Positions 13,466-25,200 of a stretch of DNA of 64,000 nucleotides are shown piece after piece (positions within the stretch are counted from its first letter, which is position 1; each line of letters begins with the position of its first letter). The DNA comes from Colius striatus. Lineage: Eukaryota > Chordata > Aves > Coliiformes > Coliidae. The stretch lies in assembly GCF_028858725.1 (NCBI RefSeq), contig NC_084774.1, forward strand, positions 3,818,001 through 3,882,000, written 5' to 3'. Made by a program: the position numbers and the translations under genes. The notes under the pieces are model-generated. The model ran no database searches. It saw only the letters and a program-made list of their open reading frames with translations, and was not told the origin of the DNA.

Positions 13466-15740
13466 ATACACCAAGACATGTCTAACCTGACTTGCTGCAT
13501 GCAGCAGCTATGAGAGGTGCATCCACAGAGCTGCCGTCATGCAGGTCCTGCCTCCAGAGAGGTCAGAGCAAGCATCAGCAGGATTCAAGTGCAGTGTGCT
13601 CCAGAGAACGGCCAGCTTTAAGTCAGACTCCTGAGAGTAACTGAATCTCTGTGAAAGCCAGTAACCTCTTTGTTTTGGAGGAGAAATGTACACAAACTCC
13701 CCTGGACACTGCAGGGAGCAAGCTGCTTCTTCACAGAACTGTTTCCTGCCTTAAATTCCTCTGGAGCTTTTCTACAATGAAATGAAGCGTTTCAGGGCAT
13801 GGGCAAGCACTGTCCTAGAAGCACATCAACTTCTGCTATTCTTCTAACTCATCAAGGAAGGGAAATAAAAAGAGCACAAACTTAGGGTTGAGATAAAAGC
13901 AGATATAACTGTCAAAGCTTTATCTTGCTTCTACTGGCCACCAAGACAGAGTAGGCAAGGTGAGAGCTGTAATGGTAACTGAGTGCTTGTTTCTGTCTAG
14001 TGATCTATTTAGATAGTACACAGAACATCAGATCTACAACCTTCTTATCAGAGTAGAAATCAAGTTCAGAGCATCCTCGGTCCAGTTCTGTCAAACTGTG
14101 AGGTGGGAATGTTGTGTTCAGTGTCAACAAACTGCATGATGTGCATTTATCAAACCAAAAACAGAGTTTCAGACTCTGGTCACCGAAAGGTAACCACGTG
14201 TTTTATCCTGCTCTGCTGGTGCTTCAGCAAGGACTAGTCTCTAGTTTTGGCAAGGAGGAATCATTCAGCCTGGTACTTTAGGACCCAAAGCTATGTCAAG
14301 GATGCCATCAAGCTCAAAGCTTCTCAACAGACACAGGCAGCTGCCCATCACCACCATCTCTTCTCCAAAGCAGGCAGATAGAAGGCAACTCTAGACCAAA
14401 TAATCCCAACAGTCGTGTTAGAATGGCATGGAGCCCAAGGTAACGTGCCAAACCTCTCAGCTTATTCCTCCATTGTTTATATGTGTTTATAATCTTTAAA
14501 TCATAGCTCGCTTCCATACTAAAAGATCCCAAACAGATGCAACAACAATAAACTGAAATTCGAGACAAACAGCTTGTGAGGCAGAGAGACAGAGCAGAAG
14601 ATAGTACTGATGAATCACAAATACTGAAACAAAATAAATGAATCAGTCCTAAACACTCTAATTAATAAAGGTTAATTTATTTATCACCCTGGCTAACCTG
14701 ATATCTCTGAACTCATCTAAATTAATGCAAAATGAACAAAGCACAAAAAGGGCAAGCAGTAATTGGAGAGCCTCAGTAGATATATTTTCCAGAAGCTTCT
14801 TTTTCTGCTACATAAAAAGCATCCCAGGTTCATTAGTACATCAGCGTGGTCAAGGTGCACAGATACACACACTCACATCTTGATTGGCAGCTGCATAATT
14901 AAAAGGATGTTGATGGACAGATCTTTCTTCTCTTCCCTTTATCATGAAAGGCAGAAATGGTCACCAAACCAACCCTATCCACACATAAAACGATGCCTCC
15001 CTCTCATCCAGTGCAGTCTGCAGGGAGGAAGACTTCAGTGCTCCCAGCAAATCAAGCCTGGGACACTTACAGGCTGAGAAATAATGGTTTCCTGAGCCTG
15101 ACTTCAAAGTCCTTGCCTTGTAACACACTACTGCTTTTCTATGTCTGTATCTATCCCCAACTAGTACATAAAACTCAGCATCATTAGTGAAAATACCACT
15201 GCATTTGCTGGCTCACAGTAATTGTAAATGTAACTACCTACAGAAGTGCCATACACATTAGTCCTCCCCAAGATACACAAAGTCACAAAATCCTTCCATA
15301 AGACTCAAAACTTAGAGAGCTAAAGGAGTTTCATGGCTCCCCAGAATGAAGCTGATGTGAGCACTGTACTTTGAGCTGGCACTAGGAGTGCTGGGGGCAG
15401 CTGCAGGTGCCCCATTCCTCACAGCACCCCCTACACCGTCCCACACAGGGTTCATGCTACAAAAACCATTGCCTAATACTTCAACAGCACAACGAAAACC
15501 TGAGCTTTGTGTTTCCTCTTGTACCAACAGAACATTTCAACACACTCTAGGTAAATTCAAGGTTCCCACTAAGTCATTACAACCTTTTAATTTGGGGGCT
15601 TCATGAAGTTCCCCCCATTTTATTTCAGTTCCTTGGTATGTGAGTTAGAAGGCTGAAAAGAATTGCCTAGAAGGACTACAGAGACTGTTTCATGTTGCTG
15701 AATCAGAAGTTTGTTTGGGATGCTGTGGCATGAACCTTTT

Positions 15741-15794
15741 GATGCCCTGCAAACTCCAGATGCCCTGCAAACTCCAGATGCCCTGCAAACTCCA
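15741..15794. repeat. 18-bp tandem repeat, three perfect copies
   Basis: The unit 'gatgccctgcaaactcca' occurs three times head to tail with no differences between copies (15741, 15759, 15777). Perfect identity points to a recent expansion, so copy number may vary between individuals. The unit is a multiple of three, which is why a minus-strand frame stays open across it, but nothing suggests that frame is translated. Confidence 0.95.
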
Positions 15795-18700
15795 CAGGCT
15801 CGGTGGCTTCCCCAGGAGGAACTTTTGCCTTCCATCAGGAAGGAGAGATGTGTCCCTCACTGAAAAGCTTCAGTAACAACCTATGAAACGTGGCTTGAAA
15901 CACGGAGTTAAAGAAATCACAATGGGGGGAAAAAAGTGGAATCTGAGATCATCCAGCAGACCTATGGCCATCAAGATCCTAATTTTGTTGCTTTGTAAGA
16001 GTCCTTCAGGATGACTGTATCCTATACTCTGTAGGTGGCTGTGTTTCATTTCTAAATGCATAAGTGGCTGTTACTTAAGTAACTACCTGTGGGAAATGAC
16101 ACAGGAGAGTGTATCAGAACGTTCAGTTTTAGATGGGCATGTGTATTTTCGTGACTTCTTCCCTTGACAATTCTGCAGCTGTTGAGAATTTTTTCCTCTT
16201 TCAGAAGAAAAAAGGGACTGTAATTTTTGTTTTGTTTTGTTTTAAAGAGATAAGTGCAGTTTTCAGAAGGGAAGACAGCTTCTCTCTCTGAGCAGACCTG
16301 GGAGCTCTGATGTGTCACTGGAGAAAACAGCAGAGCAATTCTGGGAGGTTCTAAAGGTCACAGCTTAACTGAACTGTAATTGGCTTTCAAACATGGATCC
16401 ATTATTATCAGCATTTGTTTGGAAATCAAAGGTTATTGGAAACTATTTTGCTACTTTCAGAGGCTAAAACCCCTCAGTTTGGCTCCACTAAATTTGGTCA
16501 TTCCACTAAAACAAAAGACTTTTGAGAAGCTTTTCTTCCAGTAATGCTCTCCTTTTCTCCTCACTCCAGACTTAATCTTTCATAGCCTGTGGAAGCTTTT
16601 CTCAGCTCTAGCACAGCTTCTGCTTGGCTTTGGTTTCTTCATTATTGTGAATACTACCCATGAATACAGCTTCCAGCTGTAGAAGATAACCCTGGTTGTG
16701 AGTTCTGGGTATGGTCAGCAAGGTTCTTCAGAAGTTGCTGCACAGTGGAATCAGCATTTTTTTTACCCAATATGGTTCCTAGAGGTGAAACAGGTCCTTT
16801 TGTGCCTTCTGGGTTCAGTTATATTGACCCATTGTGGCAGTGGCCACCAGAAAGTCCCAGGCTCCCATCAAAAGGGTGAAACCTCTTTCACCAAGTGCCC
16901 AAGTAGCTTAGTTAAGAAATCATGTCTAATTGCTTATTCAACGACTACTGCAGGGAAGAGATCTCCAGACATTTCATTTGATGAACAGCTTTTCATTCTT
17001 TTTTTTCAACTATCAAGTAAATAACAGTTTAAAAATTGTATATAATCACATCATCTTGAAAAAGAATAAGGATTATTAATCCCAATTCTCAATTCAAAGT
17101 CAATGTCACCTTAACCTGAATCTTACAAGAAGTCCATTCAGTTTGCTGGAGCCACTCAGGCTCAAGTCTTTAGGAGGTTAAGTTTTCCTAACAACAACTG
17201 TGGTGATATAAACCTTAATTTCCTTTTTTTAAAAGCAATGATTTTCATATAAACACATGACTTCAGCCAGGATTTGCAGAAAATGGTCAAATGCTGCAGA
17301 AGAAAAGCTGTGAGCCAAAGTGATTGACTAGAGAAAGTACATGAAGCTTCTGGAACGTTACAAATACAGCCAGGTATTGAGCATAATTGGTACTAACAGG
17401 TTTCAGTCTGCAGTGCAGGGACTGGTTTGGGGGGGGGGGGTTGATTCTGCAGTCTAGCTAGCACAAAAATGTCCTGGGCCTGAGGCACAACAGGAGTATA
17501 AATAATATCAATAATTTGGGCACTGACCATATGGGAGCAAACCTGGAGCTAGAACAAGACGAGTTGATGTGCTGTGGAGGATGGAACTCTGCCAGCATAT
17601 GCTGAGGAAATGGCCCAAGATCTGATGATGCTTCTGGGAACCAGATGGTGGTTGATGACTTTTTTTTTCCTTTTCAAGTTCCTCAGACTGGCGAGGGGGG
17701 AAGGAGAGAGGCGTGGTGTGCTGCAGCAGGTTGGTGGGTGGTGATATGGAGCCGGGAGGAAGCAGCAGCACTTTCCTCACTGTGGGGAGTATGACGTAGG
17801 ATGAAACAGCATTACAGACTAACCAAAGTGCTTGATACTCTCAGATAGGAATATGTTTTCCTGTTAGTAGATGGAATCTCTCCATCTTCTGTTCTGCTGA
17901 AGCCAACACAGGCTGGTTTACTCTAGCTGTGGGTCAAGTCTAAGTTTCCTGCAGGTCCATCCTGTGCCCCTCCTCATCAGATGCTACAAGGAGACTGATA
18001 ACAAACATGTGCCCAAGCTTGCACCACCCAAACCATGCTTCCCACTTGCACAGACTAAACTACCTCACTACTTTACTCCTACCCTTTTTCCTTCAAAGGG
18101 GTTTTACATAAGTTGAACTGTTGAAGAGCAACAACTTCAAAGTGCATTGAGGAGGCCAAGAAGCTACTTAAGACCTTCCCAGTACCTTCACCTTTTGGAG
18201 AAGATTAGTGAGCTACTGAGCAGACTGTAGCACACAGCAATGTCTTTTCAGAAGAGAAAAGCTCAGCAGCAGCTCTGCCTCGCAGAAGCTCCCCTGGAGA
18301 GCTTGCCTGCTAGATTGATGGCAGGAGCCTTGGCAGAGCGGCTGTCAGGTCAGTCAGTCCCAGCATGAGGACTCATTTGGGCCTGTGCCTCCCTCTCTCC
18401 ATATGTGTATATGCAGCTCTAAGTGTGTGCATACACACAGACACAAAAACCTCAGTCAATATTGTGAGTCTTCAGACATTGTTTTCAACAATTTTGCAAT
18501 GAAAGGAAGAGCCATTTGTAATCATCCCAGCTAAGGTTTGCCAAGGGATTATCACTTAAGCAGGTGCTGAGGAGGCACACAGGTCCTTTGCAGGACAGCC
18601 AGTGCAGATACTGTCTTTCCTGGCCCAATCTTAAACGTGAAAGAGCAGCCAAGACACCTCACATCATCAGCCAACCAAACCACAGTGATCCTCTCCTTTC

Positions 18701-20549
18701 CTTTTAAGAACCATCTGATCATCCACATCATTTGGTTTTCATTGCTGGGCTGGGAGCAGCTCCTGCCATCTCCCCTCAGCTGAGGACTGTAGGGAGCAGA
18801 CTTGATTTCTACATTAGCACCCCCAGAGCCAATTTCCAACTGCAGAGAGATTTGCCAGGTGGTGAAAGCACAGTGGGAGCTGCTTACTCAAAGGCAGGGA
18901 ATGGCATCAATAAATTCAGACAGAGCCTATCTGCTTGCAGGGGAACACTGCAGAGACAGTGATGAAACCTCTGATACTGCTTCTAATTGCAGCCTTTACC
19001 CCTGGGAGCTGCAGTCTTTATTAATGCAATTATGATGTAGCCAAAGGCAGCGAATGCTTCTGCTGACCTTGGTAGGGGAAGGGAGGCCTTTAGTCACCAC
19101 AGGAAATTGCCTCCTCCCCTGGCAGATGACACATAACCCAGTACGTTCCCGTTCCTGCAGATGCACCATCTTGTCATTTGACCAGAGAGTATGTACATTG
19201 CTGTTTGATGCCACTTCTTTACCCTGGCAAATCACAAAGAAAATCCAACCATTTTCAAGTTGTGCTCTTGGTAAAGGAAAATCAACAAACAGCCAAACTG
19301 GAAATTATCCTAGAAGTACACTCTGGTATCTTGATTTACAAGCAATAATAATAACCCTTAAAGAGTCCCAACTACAACCATTTTTGAGCTCTAATTCTAG
19401 TTTGATGGTTGGGTTCAGTCAGCCTCAAGGTATGGAGAGCTGCTCAGGAAAAAATGCTCCCATACACTGAAATTCTGTATCATGACAAGAAGCTGCCATT
19501 GACAACAACAACAGGATGCTGGGGGGAACAGAGCTTAATCATTCAATTGTGAGACTTCTGACCACACACTACAGACATAACCACAGCAGACTCTACTCTT
19601 AGCATCATCTACTCTTAGTGAAGAGCATTCCATAATGTTACCACACATTTTTGGTAACTACAAATCTGAAAGATCCAAGTTGTGCTTGGATTTTAAAGGA
19701 CAAAAAAACTCCCTCTTTTCCAAACATGAGTCCCAACACTTTATCCTTAATAGCTCTAAAATTGTACTGGTTGCCACCAAGCTTCAAGTTCCTCCAGATA
19801 ACAAATCAGTCAAAGAAAGAAGTAAAACACACCCCAGGGCTCAATGTCTTGGTTTGACTACTCAAGGCAGAAAGTGAGTGGAGAAAGTGGAAACTGTTAC
19901 TTCACAGCAAAAGACACTGAGACCTGGAAGAGCTGGATGGGTTGTTCTAAGTCAAGAAATCATCAGCACAGTTATGGAATATCCTGGTGGTACTGGATCT
20001 GTGTTTTCTGGTGCTGGCTGTGGTGTTGTGGTGGTGGCCTCAGGACAGCCTGTGTGCCACCCATAAGGTTTTTAGCTGGGTTTCACTGCACAAAAAAAGT
20101 AAAGCCTCTGTCTTGGGCACCTTTCATCCCAAAAAACCTTGTTGGGTTTTTTTTAGGCCTCAGGAGATCTGCAAGATCTGTTTTCAAAGTACCTGCAAGA
20201 AAGGGACAAAAGATCTACAGGTCATCTTGCAAAGAAGAGAAGTGAGAATTAAGACAAATGAATGGAGGTAGAGGGCTGGAAGGCAAGGTGGGCAGGTTTC
20301 TTGCACCTACCTTGAGGACACTTTTCCTTTGTGCAACTGGTAGATACTGTGAGAAGGCCCTGGGGAACTGTGTGCCACCAGCTAAAGGCCCAGAGAACTA
20401 GAAACGCTGCTATGGTGTGAGGGAGTAAGACATGCACAGATGCTTTTAGTCAGATGGCTCATCTTCAAGCCTAAGGGCCAGAATCTTCAAAGATATGATA
20501 ATGCATTAGTCAACCTTAAAGGAAAGGCTTCTGTGGGCCTCAGTGCCTT

Positions 20550-20660
20550 AAAATAATTATGCCTCAGAGACTTGCCCAAGGTTGCACAGAAGCTCTGACA
20601 GGGAAACAACCATGTTCCTTACTTACAGCCCCAGACCACCAAGCTGCTCCTCCTCAGTAC
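20550..20660 (+). mobile_element. MIR-type SINE relic
   Basis: The stretch 'cagagacttgcccaaggttgcacagaagctctgacaggga' matches the well-known core and 3' side of MIR elements. There, 'acttgcccaaggtcacacag' is followed by a 'gtggcagagctggga' block and then a 'cc-caga-cacc-a-gctgctcc' tail, all in the same order. MIR is an ancient core-SINE that survives in bird genomes only as scattered, old copies. Edges are approximate because both flanks are strongly decayed. Confidence 0.65.
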
Positions 20661-21989
20661 AGTCACAAACACCCACTAATGAGCAAAGGGGGATTTGCAT
20701 GAATTTTACTGTGCTGCTCACAGCTCATGATAGCTTTCCATTTTGCATGATGCTATAGTTTAGTCTCCTACTGTTAAGCATGAAAAACTGCCATAAAGCA
20801 ACAGCTGGTGCCAGCAATATCTGCTCAGTCCCTAACACCACCCAGCATGTACTAGTACTGAATATTGATGAAACTCGGATCTTGTTACAATGGAGCACAA
20901 TATGTTCCTTGCCTATAGATTGCCTTTACACAGAGTTTTCTCCTTAGCAAAGTGAGATGCAAAATGAGGATCCAGGTCAGGTCCAGATTCAAGGTTTTGG
21001 GAAAGCCCCATAGGTCTTGCTTGGCTCTAGGAAGGAGTTTAACACAGCTGCTGAGGGAACCCAAAGTTGGGGGATGTCAGGTCTTGGTCCATGTCAACTT
21101 AAGAACAGACTTTGAAGCAACCTGTTGTCATGTGTCCTGAACACAGAGGCAAATTAACCACTTCAGACCAGCAAGAGTTTCCATGCACAGCAAATGTTAT
21201 TCTCTCTGTGGCACCCAGAATGAAAACACCCATTTACCAAATTCAGGTGACCATTCTGATGCCTTGGTTTTTAACCTTCATTTTCAGCTTTGTACTTGAA
21301 AAAAGTGTTATGAGCTGTATCAGTCTAGAAACAGAAACACAAGTGGCAATTATAAGACAATTCAGCTGCAGAGGAATTTTGGAGGAGTTTTGGTTCTGGA
21401 AGCTTCATGAACTTAGAAGCTCTATGTATCACTCTTCTATGCAGTCATTCTTTGGTAGAGGTCCAAATTACACAAGATCCACGTTATTAACTTGATAAGA
21501 CATGATGAATTCCCACATTCACCCCCTCAACCAAAGAAATTTGGAGGAACAGAAATTGTTTTGAATACTCTGGTGGTCTGCAAGTCAGTAAAAGATGCTC
21601 TGTAAAACAAGGAAAGATATGAAAGTCGGTGGCAGGGGAACATGCACCTTCCAGCACCCACATACAGAGCTGGTTCCTGGCTGCTCATAGTGATCACAGG
21701 CAGCACCTGAACAACCCTCTCCTGCCTTACAGACCAGAAGCAAGGAGGGAAGAGACCTCAACAGCCCTCTACATGGGGAAGGATCATCTTTATGCAAATC
21801 CTATCTTAGTTTCCTTTTCTTACACCATGCTTATGCTGATGATGCAAGTGATGCCGGCACTTGCTCATCCTTCCTGTTGGAAAGGTGCACTCAGTGGTCT
21901 AAATAGATGAAACTCAAACCCATGACTTGTCCCATGAACAGTGGGCATGGAGAGCCTTTTATTCATCACTTCTTTGTTCCAAACAGTCT

Positions 21990-22205
21990 GAAATCCTAAT
22001 CCTTCTCTGACATATTTGCAGCTGAGACCTTCTGTCTGACCTCATTTGCAAAGTTAATAAGAACAACCTCTCTCTCATCCTCAAGATCATTAATGAAAAC
22101 ACTGACTGATAAACCTTTGCAGAACCCAGCTTTGCAAAGCCTTCTGTTTTGATAAGAAACAACTTTCCAGCCTGGCTTTCCAACCAGTTTTGCAATCACC
22201 AAACG
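21990..22205 (-). mobile_element. Ancient CR1/L3-like LINE relic
   Basis: Read on the plus strand, 'aagatcattaatgaaaacactgactgataaacctttgcagaaccc', followed further on by 'ctttccaaccagttttgcaatcacc', follows the order of an old amniote CR1/L3 reverse-transcriptase segment: a 'catcattaataaa-atattaaaca' stretch, then a 'ccaaccagtt' stretch. It is far more diverged than the other CR1 copies and has frameshifts and stops. The match is from recognition of the pattern only, so the family assignment is tentative. Confidence 0.5.
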
Positions 22206-25200
22206 AAAATTTTCTCCTAATGAGATTTCTCTACCTTGATTATGGAACTGTAATTGCAGAAAACCAATGCTTTATTAATGTCAAGTCACACAATATCCAC
22301 TTCTTTTCTTTTGACCATAAAACTGAATTATACTGCCACAGGAGAGAAATGAAAATGTTTTGAGAGCCATTTGTTCTCAACAAAGCCCATGGGATGCTGC
22401 TGACCTCCTCATTATGTGCTAACAGTTTCATTATTTGCTCCAGTATTTTCCTGGCCGATAAAATTAAACTGCTGCTCTGCACATGGAGCTTCCTTAAGCC
22501 CATCTGAAAGAGAATCATTTTTTATCATTGCCAGGAGACATCACCCATTCTTTATAAGGTCTTAAAAAAAGAGTGGTGAAGAGCTCTGAGTTTGCTCCAG
22601 TCTTTTATGTACCTTCCCTATGGTGATTTTTCCCTGCACTTAGCTGATTTGAGAACAACAAACCACAGTCTCTTCTTTGCTTTCTTCTGTGTTGGCTGCC
22701 TAATGGCAGCTGCACAGTTTAGTTGAAGCTGGAACAATTCAACATAAAACACTCGAATGTGCTGGCTATTGCTCATCCACAACCTTCCCTCAACAACACT
22801 TCCTCACCTTCCTCTTGCATCTAATTAACTTGTGCAGTGGCTCCTTCTCATCCTCTCTATCCTTCCTAGTTCTCCCATTTTGTGCCTTGGCTTTTTGGTT
22901 CTGTCCTCCCAGGCTCACACACTAGCCTTTTGTATTCCTCCTTAGTAATTTGACCCAGTTCCCATAGTCTGAGCTGTTCTGCTTTGCATTTGTGGTGGCT
23001 GAAGGCATCATGACTTAGCACTAATAAACAGAGCCTATTAGATGCACGGACAAAGCACAGCAGAGGGATCTGGGCCACCACCATCCCTGTCCAGCATACC
23101 CCATTTCTCTCTGTATACCACTCCAAGAGACCTTTGCCTGCAGAAAAACAGGAGACAGGCACTTTTCTCTGGGATGCAATTAGCAGTTATTTGCACTAAT
23201 GTCTGTATAAAGCCATCCTATGACTCAGTTGTTCTGGACACTCAGTGTACACAGCAAAGAAGTCTTCCTGAGATGAAGGTATCACATGCAAAGCTGATGG
23301 GCTGGAAGAGGGAACTGGGAGCAAATCTCCAGGCCCTGGGCTGGGAGCAGCAAGAGGCAAAGGGCAAGGAGACAGTTTGACCTCCCACACATCACACATT
23401 CACCTGGGATCTACCACTGCCTTCAGTAAAGATAAGGGAAGCAACGAGGGATCAGGGAGATCATACTCAGCAGCCCCACGGGCAAAACCTCCATGTGAGT
23501 GGTCTGCTTGGTAGTAAGATTTGAAGGTGCAAAACACATTAAAGGCAAAAATGAAGGACCATCACGAGGAATGTAGCAAATCTTCACCATCAGTTTGCCC
23601 AGCTGTAGGAGGCTGCTTAGGAGAAACCACAGAGATGCTTGTCAAGAGTGTAGATTGGCATCAGGGAAGGAATCCACTTGAAGAGTGAAGACAAGAGCTT
23701 TGGCAGCACATGGGTGCTGTGACAGAGGGAGCAGCAGGGTGCAGGCAGAGGAGAGGTGGTCACAGCAAATTGGAAAAGTAAGATTCCCAGAGAAATGTTG
23801 TAACTGAGCATAGTGGGGCAGGAATTGCATTTGCTGAGGCAAGGAAAGGGCAGTGGCAGAGATGATGTTCCCAAGTTTCTCTCATGTCTGGGTTTACCTA
23901 GTTTTGGGGGTTTTTGTTCTATCTCAGTGAGTATAATCTTGGTGAGGGGAAGAAAACAGGATTCGTGGCACTTCTCCAAGTTCTCTATTATTCTGGAAGT
24001 CCAAAGAAGAAATTGGGGCTGGCTTAAAGGGCATCCACAAACCTGCTCATGCATGAAGAAAACCTCCAGCAAACCCACAGTAAGCTGGTCAAGCTCCAGA
24101 GCCACTGTGGCTACAAAAGTCTGGAGTCCCCCCCCACTGCACTGCATAGACCTGGTAGCACCAGAAGAAACACGTGAGCCCTAGAGAAGAGTCACAGACA
24201 CACTACCAGCACAGGTGGATCAGAAGGGTAGAATTATAGAAGTGTAAGGTAGAAAGTCTGCAAAGCTTCAACATCAGGACCCAGAGGGAAATCTGAGTCA
24301 AAGACAGCAACAGGCAGCTGACCTGAATGATAATGTTGGCAGCAGGTCAAGGAGGAAGATGGAGGGGAGCACTTGGGGAGGTGACTGAGATCTCAGCCAT
24401 GTGGAGATCAAGCTGATAGTCATAGCTCCAGAGAGCATTGAAAAGACAGGCTGAGATCTCAGGCATGTGGAGATCAAGCTGATGGTCATACCTCCAGAGA
24501 GCATTGAAGAGACAGGCTGAGATGTTCATATGGACTGGAGGAGACAGGACTGGAGCCATCAGGCAGAGATATGAGTCAGCAGCACAAAGTCAGGAGATGA
24601 ATGTCTCTTGGCAGAAGAAGTTGTTCCCCAGGTTAAGGGCTAAGCAGAGGAACACATGTGGCATTGTCACATTTCTCCACCATCAGCAAGTGACAAGACA
24701 CTGCAGCCTCAGAGCAGACATGGCAATAGCACAAAGCAGTTCATTAAAGAGAGATCTGGGGGAAGATCACACCCCAGTGACTGGGCTGGATGAAGTAATA
24801 AGAGGAAACAATATTTTGCTGAAAAATACAACTGATTATCTTTCTTACTACTGTGAAAGTGAAGCTTCAAATCATTGTTTGGAGAGTAATGAAGGGCCCT
24901 GCTGATGCAACAGGTAGCACAAGAAGAACCCCAAACCAGGGTTTGGCATGTTACAGAAACAGGTTGCAACTTGTGTTATGCTTGTTGCCTGGCTAATTGA
25001 TTCCTCAGAATAAAACCAGACAGATAGAAACCAATTCATCTCACTGAATAAACTCATTGCACCAGTGCAACCCAGTGAAGCCCTCCTGGAGCACAGAGAC
25101 AAGAGCATCGCTGGGTGAGAGCACACACCTCAGTTCCTCACCCACCTGCTACCCAGGTGGGACAAATCCCACACCACCCCCACGGTGGGGACAGGGACAA

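Larger units (their letters stand above)
13466..21989. other. Intergenic DNA with minor tandem repeats
   Basis: No gene is recognised. Separately listed features are an 18-bp triplication at 15741-15794 and a MIR-like relic near 20550. Smaller items are a (GTTTT)n run at about 16224-16244 and a run of twelve G at 17429-17440. The segment 14635-14735 is unusually AT-rich with repeated TTAAT/ATTAAT cores. No tRNA or other RNA gene was seen. Confidence 0.5.
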
